From: CAWJFJ01 sp963800065
GTDB taxonomy: Bacteria; Actinomycetota; Acidimicrobiia; Acidimicrobiales; UBA8190
Direction: 5' to 3'
Assembly (NCBI GenBank): GCA_963800065.1
Contig: CAWCZO010000004.1
Coordinates: 1-47,988, forward strand
Length of the DNA: 47,988 nucleotides
A program made the translations under genes and the position numbers. The notes under the pieces were generated by a model, which saw only the letters and a program-made list of their open reading frames with translations, did not search any database and was not told the origin of the DNA. The stretch's first letter is position 1; every line of letters starts with the position of its first letter. This document shows positions 7,797-17,184 of the stretch, piece after piece.

Positions 7797-9353
7797 ATGG
7801 AACATCCCATGTCGCAACGCCTGGCCGACCTGAAGGCCCGCAAGGAGGAGGCCCTCCACGCCGGGACGCCGCGTGCCGTGGAGCGCCAGCACTCCAAAGG
7901 CAAGATGACGGCCCGGGAGCGGATCGAGTACCTGCTCGACGAGGGGTCCTTCCAGGAGCTCGACATGCTGGCCCGCCACCGCGCCCACGGGATGGGCCTG
8001 GAGGAGAACCGGCCCTACACCGACGGCGTCATCACCGGCTTCGGTGCCGTCGACGGGCGCCGGGTCTGCGTCTTCTCCCAGGACTTCACCGTCTACGGCG
8101 GAGCGCTGGGCGAGGTGTTCGCCGAGAAGATCCACAAGATCATGGACCTGGCCGAATCGATCGGCGTCCCCATGATCGGCCTGAACGACGGCGCCGGGGC
8201 CCGGATCCAGGAGGGTGTCGTCTCCCTGCACTCCTACGGGCAGATCTTCCACCGCAACGTCCGCGCCTCGGGCGTGATCCCCCAGGTGAGCGTGATCATG
8301 GGACCGTGTGCCGGGGGGGCCGTCTACTCGCCGGCCATGACCGACTTCATCTTCATGGTGAACGGGACCAGCCACATGTTCATCACCGGCCCCGACGTGG
8401 TGAAGACGGTGACGGGCGAGGACGTGACCCTCGAGGAGCTCGGCGGCGCCATGTCCCACGCCACCAAGTCAGGAGTGGCCACCTTCGTGGCCCCCGACGA
8501 GAAGACCTGTCTCGACGAGGTCCGCTACCTCCTCTCCTTCCTTCCCTCCAACAATCTGGAGGAGACACCGATCGTCGACACCGGCGACGATCCCGACCGG
8601 GGCACCCCTGAGCTCGTCGACCTCATGCCGGCCTCGGCCACCCAGCCCTACGACATGAAGAAGATCATCGCTGCGGTGGTCGACGCCGAGGACTACTTCG
8701 AGGTCCATCCGCACTGGGCCATGTCGATCACCTGCGGCTTCGCCCGCATCGACGGTCGTGCCGTCGGGATCGTCGGCAACCAGCCGGCCGTTCTGGCCGG
8801 AGTCCTCGACATCGACTCGTCCGAGAAGGCGGCCCGTTTCGTCCGGACCTGCGACGCCTTCAACATCCCCCTCGTCACCTTCGTCGACGTCCCTGGATTC
8901 ATGCCCGGGACCGATCAGGAGTACGGCGGGATCATCCGTCACGGGGCCAAGCTCCTCTACGCCTATTGCGAGTCGACGGTCCCCCGGATCCAGGTCATCA
9001 CCCGGAAGGCCTACGGCGGTGCCTACGTCGTCATGAATTCGAAGTCGATCGGTGCCGACCTGGCCTTCGCCTGGCCCTCGGCCGAGCTGGCGGTGATGGG
9101 CCCCCAGGGGGCCGTCGAGATCGTCTACCGCCGTGAGCTGGCCGAGGCGGCCGATCCCGTGGCCCGTCGGGCCGAGCTGGTGGAGGAGTACACCGAGCGT
9201 TACGCCAACCCCTACATCGCCGCCGAACGCGGCTACGTCGACGACGTCATCGATCCGAGCGAGACGCGACGGGTCCTCGTCCGCAGCCTCCGGCTGTTGG
9301 CGTCCAAGCGCGAGGAGCTGCCGCGGCGCAAGCACGGGAACGTCCCGTTGTGA
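7797..9353 (+). CDS. pccB: Acyl-CoA carboxylase carboxyltransferase (beta) subunit, propionyl/acyl-CoA type
   Basis: Transfers the carboxyl group from biotin to acyl-CoA (propionyl-CoA to methylmalonyl-CoA, or a related substrate); the biotin carboxylase/carrier subunit is not in the window. The product is 518 residues, the usual size. The crotonase-fold oxyanion glycines are visible in NDGAGARIQEG (130-140) and GPCAGGAVYSPA (169-180). The position that separates Streptomyces coelicolor PccB (Asp422, propionyl-specific) from AccB (Ile, broader acyl range) is V411 here, in KAYGGAYVVMNSK, so the substrate may be wider than propionyl-CoA. The last bases overlap the next small gene (TGA inside GTGA). 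Confidence 0.93.
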   Translation: MEHPMSQRLADLKARKEEALHAGTPRAVERQHSKGKMTARERIEYLLDEGSFQELDMLARHRAHGMGLEENRPYTDGVITGFGAVDGRRVCVFSQDFTVYGGALGEVFAEKIHKIMDLAESIGVPMIGLNDGAGARIQEGVVSLHSYGQIFHRNVRASGVIPQVSVIMGPCAGGAVYSPAMTDFIFMVNGTSHMFITGPDVVKTVTGEDVTLEELGGAMSHATKSGVATFVAPDEKTCLDEVRYLLSFLPSNNLEETPIVDTGDDPDRGTPELVDLMPASATQPYDMKKIIAAVVDAEDYFEVHPHWAMSITCGFARIDGRAVGIVGNQPAVLAGVLDIDSSEKAARFVRTCDAFNIPLVTFVDVPGFMPGTDQEYGGIIRHGAKLLYAYCESTVPRIQVITRKAYGGAYVVMNSKSIGADLAFAWPSAELAVMGPQGAVEIVYRRELAEAADPVARRAELVEEYTERYANPYIAAERGYVDDVIDPSETRRVLVRSLRLLASKREELPRRKHGNVPL

Positions 9354-9565
9354 GCACGGTCGCCCGCACCGAGGTGGTGGCCGTCCATCCCGCCCCCGAG
9401 GCGGCCGTCCTCACCGCCATCGTGGCCGCCGTGGAGGAGGCCTGGCCCCGACCGCTCCCGCCGGTCGGCGCCGGCGACCAACGCGTCTCGGCCTGGCGCT
9501 TCTCCGGACGTTGGTGGTCGAAGCCCACCGCCCTGCGACGCGACCGGCCCTGGTCGGGCGGCTGA
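9350..9565 (+). CDS. Small protein coupled to the carboxyltransferase, possible epsilon-like subunit
   Basis: A 71-residue protein whose GTG start overlaps the carboxyltransferase stop (GTGA), which indicates coupled translation. It has an Ala/Val-rich helical N-terminal half (EAAVLTAIVAAVEEAW) and a basic, Trp-rich tail (AWRFSGRWWSKP). Actinobacterial acyl-CoA carboxylases often use a small epsilon subunit encoded immediately after the beta subunit, ending in a Trp-Arg-x-Ser motif; the WRFSGR element resembles this. Overall similarity to the known epsilon family is weak by eye, so the assignment rests mainly on position and size. Confidence 0.6.
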   Translation: MSTVARTEVVAVHPAPEAAVLTAIVAAVEEAWPRPLPPVGAGDQRVSAWRFSGRWWSKPTALRRDRPWSGG

Positions 9566-9571
9566 GGGACA

Positions 9572-9602
9572 CACCCGGCCCCCGGTGACCGTCAGCCGGG
9601 TG
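9572..9602. terminator. Hairpin between convergent carboxylase and mutase genes
   Basis: An 8-bp perfect stem (CACCCGGC / GCCGGGTG) with a 15-nt loop lies just after the small gene. There is no T-run, as is usual for high-GC actinobacteria. The rest of the 172-bp gap (9566-9737) shows no convincing gene. Confidence 0.45.
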
Positions 9603-9737
9603 CGGTGCAGGCCGGGGGGTCGACGAGACCCCACAGGCGGATGACCGACAGGGGGATGACGAAGCCGGAGAAGCACGGCGGCTCACCGGCCGCGTGCCTC
9701 GACCGGCTGACGAAGGAGTCCCCGGGGTACGGGGCGG

Positions 9738-11741
9738 TCACCGCGGCGCCGCGGTGGCCCGGTGCTCCTCGGCCAGGGTGACGAGCTCGGCCATGATGCG
9801 GCTGAAGTCGAAGTCCTTCGGGGTGTAGACGGCGGCCACCCCCTTGTCGCGCAACAGCTTGGCGTCATCGGCCGGGATGATCCCGCCCACCACCACCGGG
9901 ACGTCGAGGCCGGCGGCCCGCAGACGGTCGAGGATGTCGGGGACGAGGTCCAGATGGCTGCCGGACAGGATGGAGATGCCCACCAGGTCGACGTCCTCGT
10001 CGCCGGCAGCGGCCACGATCTGGGCGGGCGAGAGTCGGATGCCCTGGTAGATGACTTCGAACCCGGCGTCGCGGGCGGCGACGGCGATCTGCTCGGCCCC
10101 GTTGGAATGACCGTCGAGGCCCGGTTTGGCCACCAGGAGCCGTGGTGGGCCGCCGGTCTGCTCCGCCAGCGCCCGGGTGCGGGCCCGGACCTCCGTCACG
10201 GCGGCGCCCCGGTGCCCGGCCCGTCCGGTGACGCCGGTGGGGGCGCGGTACTCGCCGAAGATCTCGCGCAGGGCCTGGGCCCATTCCCCGGTGGTCCCAC
10301 CGGCGTGGGCCAGGGCGATGGTGGCCGGCATGATGTTGTCGCCCTCGTCCTCGGCGGCCCGGCGCAGGGCGTCGACGGCCCGGCGGGCCGATTCCCCGTG
10401 GCGCGCTTGTCGCCAGGCGACGACGTCGGCGCGCAGCTCCGCCTCGACCGAGGGGTCGACCCTGAGGATGGTGGCGGCGCCGTCCAGACCGTTCACGAGG
10501 GGAGAGGTCTCGGTCTCCGTGAAGCAGTTCACCCCGACCACGGGGAGCTCTCCCGTCTCGATCCGGCGGACCCGGTCGGCCTGACTGTCGACCAGGCGGC
10601 GCTTCAACTCGTCGACCGCCTCGAAGGCACCCCCGAGATCGAGGACGTCGGTCAGCTCGGTCCAGGCGGCGTCGGCCATCTCGGCCGTCTTGGCCTCGAT
10701 CACCGTCGATCCCTCGAAGATGTCCTCGTACTCGAGGAGGTCGGTCTCGAGCGCCAGGATCTGTTGGATCCGCAGCGACCACTGCTGATCCCACGGACGG
10801 GGGAGGCCGAGGGCCTCGTTCCAGGCCGGCAGCTGCAGGGCGCGGGCCCGGGCGTCGCGTGACAGGGTCACGCCCAGGGACTCGAGGACGATGCGCGGGA
10901 CGTTGTTCTCGGGCTGGGCCTCGGTCAGTCCGAGCGAGTTCACCTGGACCCCGTAACGGAATCGGCGCAGCTTGGGGTCCTCGACCCCGTAACGCTCGGA
11001 GCAGATGCGGTCCCACAACCGGGTGAAGGCCCGGACCTTGCAGGTCTCCTCGACGAAACGGATCCCGGCGTTGACGAAGAACGAGATCCGACCGACCACG
11101 GCCGGGAGCTCGGAGGGTTCGATCTTGCCCGAGTCGCGCACGGCGTCGAGGACGCCGATGGCGGTGGCCAGTGCGTAGGCCAGCTCCTGGGTGGGCGTGG
11201 CCCCCGCCTCCTGGAGGTGATAGCTGCAGACGTTGATGGGGTTCCATTTGGGGACGTGGCGCAGCGTGTGGGCGATCATGTCGACGATGAGCCGCCGGCT
11301 GGGGGCGGGTGGGAAGATGTAGGTCCCGCGCGAGAGGTATTCCTTCACGATGTCGTTCTGGGTCGTTCCCTGGAGGAGCCGGGTGTCGGCACCGGTATCC
11401 TCGGCGTGGGCGATGTAGAGGCCGAGCAACCACGCAGCCGTGGCGTTGATGGTCATCGACGTGTTCATCGTCTCGACCGGGATCCCGTCCATGAGCTGGT
11501 GCATGTGCCCGAGGTGGCTGACGGGGACACCGACCTTGCCCACCTCGCCGGCGGCCTCGGGGGCGTCGGGGTCGTACCCGGTCTGGGTGGGCAAGTCGAA
11601 GGCGACGGAGAGGCCGGTCTGGCCCTTGGCCAGATTGGTGCGGTAGAGGGTGTTGGAGGCCCGGGCCGAGGAGTGTCCCGAGTACGTGCGCATCACCCAG
11701 GGTGTGTCACGCCGATGGTCGGGTCGCACCACCTGGCTCAC
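9738..11741 (-). CDS. ecm: Ethylmalonyl-CoA mutase (MeaA-type, coenzyme B12-dependent)
   Basis: Rearranges (2R)-ethylmalonyl-CoA to methylsuccinyl-CoA using adenosylcobalamin. It is 667 residues in one chain. The N-terminal TIM-barrel begins TPWVMRTYSGHSSARASN, the spacing and wording of the MeaA/Ecm clade rather than methylmalonyl-CoA mutase, followed by FDLPTQTGYD and MNTSMTINATAAWLL. The C-terminal B12 domain carries the base-off motif D543-G-H545-S-N-G548, then GISILSGSH and VVVGGIIP. The GTG at 11741 is preceded by an AGAGGAGAG ribosome binding site. It lies downstream of 3-hydroxybutyryl-CoA dehydrogenase on the same strand and faces the ccr-epimerase-carboxylase genes, completing the ethylmalonyl-CoA segment. 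Confidence 0.95.
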   Translation of the reverse strand: MSQVVRPDHRRDTPWVMRTYSGHSSARASNTLYRTNLAKGQTGLSVAFDLPTQTGYDPDAPEAAGEVGKVGVPVSHLGHMHQLMDGIPVETMNTSMTINATAAWLLGLYIAHAEDTGADTRLLQGTTQNDIVKEYLSRGTYIFPPAPSRRLIVDMIAHTLRHVPKWNPINVCSYHLQEAGATPTQELAYALATAIGVLDAVRDSGKIEPSELPAVVGRISFFVNAGIRFVEETCKVRAFTRLWDRICSERYGVEDPKLRRFRYGVQVNSLGLTEAQPENNVPRIVLESLGVTLSRDARARALQLPAWNEALGLPRPWDQQWSLRIQQILALETDLLEYEDIFEGSTVIEAKTAEMADAAWTELTDVLDLGGAFEAVDELKRRLVDSQADRVRRIETGELPVVGVNCFTETETSPLVNGLDGAATILRVDPSVEAELRADVVAWRQARHGESARRAVDALRRAAEDEGDNIMPATIALAHAGGTTGEWAQALREIFGEYRAPTGVTGRAGHRGAAVTEVRARTRALAEQTGGPPRLLVAKPGLDGHSNGAEQIAVAARDAGFEVIYQGIRLSPAQIVAAAGDEDVDLVGISILSGSHLDLVPDILDRLRAAGLDVPVVVGGIIPADDAKLLRDKGVAAVYTPKDFDFSRIMAELVTLAEEHRATAAPR

Positions 11742-11801
11742 CTCTCTCCTCTGTTTCGCGTGTTTCGCGCCGCCGTTGTCCTGCCGACGTCGGCGAAAAG
11801 T

Positions 11802-12656
11802 CTACGAGCGGTAGTCGTAGAAGCCCTGACCGGACTTCCGTCCGAAGAGCTCGGCGGAGACCATGCGGCGCAGGAGGGGGACGGCCGCGAAATGGGGGTC
11901 GCGATACTCGTCGTAGAGGGCGTCGAGGATGGCGAGACTGGTGTCCAGGCCGACCAGGTCGAGAAGGGCGAAGGGACCCATGGGGAACCCGCAGCCGCCC
12001 TTCATGGCCGTGTCGATGTCGTCGCGGCTGGCCACCTTCTGCTCCAGCAGGCGGACGGCGTTGTTCAGGTAGGGGAAGAGCAGGGCGTTGACGATGAAGC
12101 CGGCCTGGTCCTTCACCTCGACCGGCGACTTCCCGCACGTCTCGGCGAACGCCCGGGCCGAGGCGATGGTGTCGTCGGAGGCGGTGATGGGGCGGACGAT
12201 CTCGACCAGGGCCATCACCGGCGCCGGGTTGAAGAAGTGGACCCCGCAGACCTTGTCGGGCCGGCCCGTCTCCATGGCCATGTCCACCACGGCCAGGGTG
12301 GAGGTGTTGGTGGCCAGGATGGTGTGCTGGCCGCAGACGCGATCGAGCTCGGAGAAGAGGTGCTTCTTCACGGCCAGGTCCTCGACCACCGACTCGATCA
12401 CCAGATCGCAGCCCGCCAACTCGGAGAGATCGGTCACCGGCGTGACCCGGGCCAACGCCGCGTCCCGCTCCTCGGAAGCCAGCTTCCCCTTGTCGACCTG
12501 CTTGGCCAGGGACTTCGCCATTCCGGCGACCATCCCGTCGGCCGTGCCCTGGGCACGCGAACGGAGGACCACCTCGAAGCCGTGAACGGCGGCGGTCTCG
12601 GCGATGCCGGAACCCATGATGCCGGAACCGACGATTCCTATTCGCTTGAGGGACAT
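11802..12656 (-). CDS. 3-hydroxybutyryl-CoA dehydrogenase
   Basis: Reduces acetoacetyl-CoA to 3-hydroxybutyryl-CoA with NAD(P)H, or oxidises it in beta-oxidation. The 284-residue size is typical of the stand-alone enzyme. It has the dinucleotide-binding GIVGSGIMGSGIAE (N-terminus), catalytic VHFFNPAPVM with the conserved His, LATNTSTL, and the C-terminal GRKSGQGFYDY. The ATG at 12656 sits 6 nt after TAACAT without a Shine-Dalgarno. It links the thiolase step to crotonyl-CoA formation for Ccr; the required enoyl-CoA hydratase is not encoded here. Confidence 0.95.
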   Translation of the reverse strand: MSLKRIGIVGSGIMGSGIAETAAVHGFEVVLRSRAQGTADGMVAGMAKSLAKQVDKGKLASEERDAALARVTPVTDLSELAGCDLVIESVVEDLAVKKHLFSELDRVCGQHTILATNTSTLAVVDMAMETGRPDKVCGVHFFNPAPVMALVEIVRPITASDDTIASARAFAETCGKSPVEVKDQAGFIVNALLFPYLNNAVRLLEQKVASRDDIDTAMKGGCGFPMGPFALLDLVGLDTSLAILDALYDEYRDPHFAAVPLLRRMVSAELFGRKSGQGFYDYRS

Positions 12657-12662
12657 GACCGT

Positions 12663-12668
12663 ATGTTA
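12663..12668 (-). promoter_or_regulatory. -10 hexamer of 3-hydroxybutyryl-CoA dehydrogenase gene (leaderless)
   Basis: On the minus strand TAACAT is followed by 6 nt and then the ATG at 12656. No Shine-Dalgarno is present. Confidence 0.6.
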
Positions 12669-12709
12669 CCAAGCAGTAGGAAGAGGGCTCCCCCCGACCG
12701 ATCCCCGGC

Positions 12710-13576
12710 TCAGCGACGGGCGCCGCGCAGGGCCCGACGGAGCAGGGCCGGTCCGGTCCGGACGAAGAGCTCGGGGGAGAGGCGGTAGACGGCCCACGCG
12801 GCGCGGGCGTGGCGGGGCGAGACGATGAAGGCCCGGTTCCGGGCCACGCCGGCCAGGACGTCGTCGGCCAGCGACGCCGACGGATAGGGCTCGCCGATCG
12901 ACCGGGTGAGCATCCGCCGCCCGTCGGGGAGGCTGGCCACGGCGGGCACGTCGGCCGGGTTCCCCTTGTCGAGGAGCGGGGTCTCGATGACACCGGGGCA
13001 GACGACGCTGACGCGGACCCCGTGCCCGGCCGCCTCCATTCTCAGGCTGGTGCTCAGGCCGACGACACCGTGCTTGGTCATGGCGTAGGGGGTGAGCATG
13101 GGCGCGGGGATGAGGCCGGCCAGAGAGGCCGTGTTGACGATGTGCCCCCGACCCTGCCCGATCATGACCGGGTAGGCGGCGGCCACACCGTGGACCACCC
13201 CACGGAGGTTGACGTCGATGACCCGGTCCCAGTGGACGAGGGACATATCCGAGACGTCGCCCGCCATGCCGACGCCGGCGTTGTTGAAGAGGAGATCGAT
13301 GCGGCCGTGATCGGTGACGGTGCGATCGACGAGCTCGCCGAAGGCGCCGGCGTCGGTCACATCGAGAGCGGCGGCCGACGAGGCGGCCCCGGCGGCGCCG
13401 GCCCGGGGGTCGGCGGCCAGCTCGTCGGCGGCCGCCTTGGCCCCGGCCTCGTCGATGTCGGCCAGGACCACGGTCGCCCCCCGTCGCGCCAGGGCCGTGG
13501 ACAGGGCCCGGCCGATACCCGAGGCCGCTCCGGTGACCACCGCCACCTGTCCGTCGAAGCGCGTCACCGTGGGCAT
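12710..13576 (-). CDS. Short-chain dehydrogenase/reductase, substrate unknown
   Basis: Classical SDR of 288 residues. It shows the cofactor motif TGAASGIG near the N-terminus (with DIDEAG after strand 2, suggesting NAD preference), NNAG, the catalytic Ser in NTASLAG and YAMTK (Tyr-x3-Lys). The C-terminal 50 residues are Arg/Ala rich (RALRGARR). It is upstream of 3-hydroxybutyryl-CoA dehydrogenase and ethylmalonyl-CoA mutase on the same strand and may act on a related hydroxyacyl or ketone substrate, but nothing in the sequence fixes this. Confidence 0.92.
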   Translation of the reverse strand: MPTVTRFDGQVAVVTGAASGIGRALSTALARRGATVVLADIDEAGAKAAADELAADPRAGAAGAASSAAALDVTDAGAFGELVDRTVTDHGRIDLLFNNAGVGMAGDVSDMSLVHWDRVIDVNLRGVVHGVAAAYPVMIGQGRGHIVNTASLAGLIPAPMLTPYAMTKHGVVGLSTSLRMEAAGHGVRVSVVCPGVIETPLLDKGNPADVPAVASLPDGRRMLTRSIGEPYPSASLADDVLAGVARNRAFIVSPRHARAAWAVYRLSPELFVRTGPALLRRALRGARR

Positions 13577-13582
13577 GGCCCG

Positions 13583-13617
13583 AGCCTACGACCGGGACGA
13601 CCGTGAGGTTCTAGGGT
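13583..13617. promoter_or_regulatory. Divergent leaderless promoters of SDR and S51 peptidase genes
   Basis: Within a 48-bp intergenic gap, TAGGCT on the minus strand (13588-13583) lies 6 nt before the SDR ATG. TAGGGT on the plus strand (13612-13617) lies 7 nt before a GTG at 13625. Both -10 elements are back to back, so the upstream part of each promoter overlaps the other transcript's region. Confidence 0.55.
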
Positions 13618-13624
13618 GACGGCC

Positions 13625-14299
13625 GTGGGTAGGGAATGTGGACCTCTGGCGCTGGTGGGTGGCGACGAATGGCAGCCGGGCTGCGATTTCGACGCCGAGC
13701 TGCTGGCGGCGTCGGGGGGGACCGAGGTCCTCGTCCTGCCCACGGCGGCCGCCTACGAGCATCCCGAGAAGAGCGTCGACTGCGCCCAGACCTGGTTCAA
13801 GGGGATCGGTGGGGTGGTGCGGGGCCTGATGGTCCTGGGCCGGCCCGATGCCGAGGACGAGGCCAACGCCGCCACCGTCCGGGCCAGTCGGTTCACCTAT
13901 CTGGGGGGCGGGTCGTCGATGCATCTGCGCTCGGTGCTGAAGGGGTCCCTGCTCTGGGACGCCCTCCTGGCGGCGTGGCGTGACGGTGCGGTGGTGGCCG
14001 GGTCGTCGGCGGGGGCGATGGTCCTCACCGACCCCATGGTGGACTCGCGCGGTGGTGCGCTGACCGTCGGCCTCGGCATGGTCGAGCAGATCGCCGTCAT
14101 CCCGCACTTCGGTCACGAGAACGCCGAGAAGGTGCACCGGTCGATCGCCCTGGCGGCGCCCGGTCTGCCCGTGGTGGGGATACCGGAACGGACCGCCCTC
14201 ATCCGTGACCCGGGCGGCGCCTGGCGCCAGGCCGGTCAGGGCACGGTGGAGGTCTTCGTGAGCGGACAGCCCGCCGGGTTCGACGCCCTGCCCCACTGA
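13625..14299 (+). CDS. S51-family peptidase / type 1 glutamine amidotransferase-like protein
   Basis: A 224-residue cytosolic protein of the cyanophycinase/dipeptidase E superfamily. The nucleophile elbow VAGSSAGAMV (Ser in G-S-S-A-G-A) is clear, and LALVGGDEW and FTYLGGGSS match the first strands and the glycine-rich region of the fold. The C-terminal part has IPHFGHENAEKV with a candidate catalytic His. The GTG at 13625 is chosen over an in-frame GTG at 13616 because a TAGGGT -10 ends 7 nt before it. The true substrate is unknown: dipeptides with N-terminal Asp, cyanophycin fragments or another amide are possible. No cyanophycin synthetase is in the window. Confidence 0.85.
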   Translation: MGRECGPLALVGGDEWQPGCDFDAELLAASGGTEVLVLPTAAAYEHPEKSVDCAQTWFKGIGGVVRGLMVLGRPDAEDEANAATVRASRFTYLGGGSSMHLRSVLKGSLLWDALLAAWRDGAVVAGSSAGAMVLTDPMVDSRGGALTVGLGMVEQIAVIPHFGHENAEKVHRSIALAAPGLPVVGIPERTALIRDPGGAWRQAGQGTVEVFVSGQPAGFDALPH

Positions 14300-14361
14300 C
14301 CACCGGGCCACGGCCACACCGTCCCGGTCCCGGTACCGGCCACCGGCCGTGGGATCCGCCG

Positions 14362-14916
14362 TCAGTCGGACTCGCTGATGGTGACCTTCTCGATGGTGAC
14401 GCGTTCGGTGGGTTTGCCCTGCGGGGTGCCCACGGCGTCGATGGCAGCCACCGTCTCGAGCCCCGAGACCACTTTGCCGAAGAGCGAGTACTTGGGCGGC
14501 AGGGCCATGCCGTCGGGGCCGGAGATGACGAAGAACTGGCTCCCGTTGGTGTCGGGTCCGGCGTTGGCCATGGCCAGCGATCCCAACTCGTAACGCCCGG
14601 GCTTGGGCAGTTCGTCGGCGAACTGGTAGCCGGGACCTCCCGTCCCCTTCCCGGTGGGGTCACCGCCCTGGAGGACGAAGCCGGAAATGACCCGGTGGAA
14701 GACGATGCCGTCGAAGTAGTGGTAGCGGGCGAGGACGACGAAGCTGTTCACCGTGCGCGGCGCCGAGGCGGGGTCCAGGGCGATGGTCATCGTCCCCTTC
14801 GACGTCTCCATGGTGGCCGTGTAGCGCTTGTCCGTGTCGATGCACATGGGCGGCTCGGCGTCGAACTTCCGGCGCGGCGCGCTGGAACCGTCGGTGGCGG
14901 GAGGTTCGAAGGTCAT
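14362..14916 (-). CDS. Cytosolic cyclophilin-type peptidyl-prolyl isomerase
   Basis: Cyclophilin of 184 residues without signal peptide or membrane segment. Conserved cyclophilin features are VNSFVVLARYHYFDGIVFHRVI (Arg in FHRVI), FVLQGGDPTG, GSLAMANAG and NGSQFFV. The ATG at 14916 follows GGAAGAGG and lies 23 nt after the stop of the membrane-anchored paralogue on the same strand, so the two form an operon. It presumably assists folding in the cytoplasm while its neighbour acts outside. Confidence 0.95.
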   Translation of the reverse strand: MTFEPPATDGSSAPRRKFDAEPPMCIDTDKRYTATMETSKGTMTIALDPASAPRTVNSFVVLARYHYFDGIVFHRVISGFVLQGGDPTGKGTGGPGYQFADELPKPGRYELGSLAMANAGPDTNGSQFFVISGPDGMALPPKYSLFGKVVSGLETVAAIDAVGTPQGKPTERVTIEKVTISESD

Positions 14917-14939
14917 GGGTTGCCTCTTCCGGTGGGTGG

Positions 14940-15779
14940 TCAGGACTCGGCGATGGTGACGGACAACATCCGGTGGGTCACCAGAGGTGTCCCGCTCGAC
15001 GTCCCGTCGGCGTTGATCCTCTGGACCACGCTCTGGCCCGACGTGACGTGCCCGAACAGTGAGTAGCCGGGATTGTTGTACGGACCCACGAGGATGAAGA
15101 ACTGGCTCCCGTTGGTGTTGGCGCCGGAGTTGGCCATGGCCACCTCGCCCGTCGTGTATCCCCCGGGGGGCGAGTCGTTCTCGTTGGCGAACTCGTAACC
15201 GGGTCCCGAGTCGGCTCCGCCGTTGCTCTGGTTCGGGCTACCGGTCTGGTCCATGAAGCTGGGGATCACCCGCATGAAGGCTTCGCAGTCGAAGAAGTGG
15301 TGATCGGCCAGGAACACGAAGCTGTTCACGGTCTTCGGTGCGTCCTTGGCGTCGAGGGCGATGGTGAAGGTACCGACGTCGGTCTTCACCGTCGCCGTGT
15401 ACGTCTTCGACGTGTCGATCGTCATGGCCGGGGCCGTCTTGTAGGTGGGCTTGTCCAAGGGGGTCCGGGGGTTCGAGGGGCATCCGGCCGCCACCGCCGC
15501 CTGGTCGGCGGCCGTCTGGGCGGCGGAGGGTGCCGTCGTCGTGGTGCCCGGCGTCGAAGTCGTGGTGGGGGAACTGGTGGTGGTGGTGCCGGACTTCTTG
15601 CCGGCCGTGTTCTTGGTGCTGTTGCCCGAGACCAGGACGTAGATCAGGGCGGCCACGGCCACCAGGACGACGACCGTGATGGTCCGACGGACCGTCGAAC
15701 GCCGTCTCTGCGCCCGCTGGAGGGCGGCCTGCTTGGCGTCTCTGGCGGCGCGTTTGCGCGCCCGCTTATCGCTCGGCAT
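14940..15779 (-). CDS. Membrane-anchored cyclophilin-type peptidyl-prolyl isomerase
   Basis: A 279-residue protein with a strongly basic N-terminus (residues 1-32), one transmembrane segment (TITVVVLVAVAALIYVLV, about 33-50) and a Thr/Ser/Pro-rich linker (about 55-95). The extracytoplasmic cyclophilin domain contains VNSFVFLADHHFFDC, MANSGANTNGSQFF and YSLFGHV. The active-site Arg is in MRVIPSF. The ATG at 15779 is preceded by TAGGGT with an 8-nt gap, consistent with a leaderless start. It probably acts on secreted proteins and is co-transcribed with the cytosolic cyclophilin downstream. Confidence 0.94.
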   Translation of the reverse strand: MPSDKRARKRAARDAKQAALQRAQRRRSTVRRTITVVVLVAVAALIYVLVSGNSTKNTAGKKSGTTTTSSPTTTSTPGTTTTAPSAAQTAADQAAVAAGCPSNPRTPLDKPTYKTAPAMTIDTSKTYTATVKTDVGTFTIALDAKDAPKTVNSFVFLADHHFFDCEAFMRVIPSFMDQTGSPNQSNGGADSGPGYEFANENDSPPGGYTTGEVAMANSGANTNGSQFFILVGPYNNPGYSLFGHVTSGQSVVQRINADGTSSGTPLVTHRMLSVTIAES

Positions 15780-15787
15780 GGCCCGAC

Positions 15788-15793
15788 ACCCTA
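15788..15793 (-). promoter_or_regulatory. -10 hexamer of the cyclophilin operon (leaderless)
   Basis: TAGGGT on the minus strand ends 8 nt before the ATG at 15779. Confidence 0.55.
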
Positions 15794-15888
15794 CCCGGCC
15801 GGTGGGCACCGGGCCGGTCGGCCGCCCCGGTGCCGGTGCCCGGATGACCCCTGTGGGGGCGTCCGCCGGGGGCCGGGGTGACCGGCGA

Positions 15889-15894
15889 TAGCGT
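15889..15894 (+). promoter_or_regulatory. -10 hexamer of lysC (leaderless)
   Basis: TAGCGT ends 6 nt before the ATG at 15901. An out-of-frame ATG at 15896 lies between them. No Shine-Dalgarno is visible. Confidence 0.6.
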
Positions 15895-15900
15895 CATGAG

Positions 15901-17115
<1,215 letters not shown>

Positions 17116-17172
17116 GAGCGGCGGTGGCGGGGAAGGCCGCCCGAGCGGCGGGGAAAGACTCCCCCCGTCGCG

Positions 17173-17178
17173 TAGGAT
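17173..17178 (+). promoter_or_regulatory. -10 hexamer of asd (leaderless)
   Basis: TAGGAT ends 6 nt before the GTG at 17185, with no Shine-Dalgarno. The gene may therefore be transcribed independently of lysC. Confidence 0.6.
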
Positions 17179-17184
17179 TGCCCT

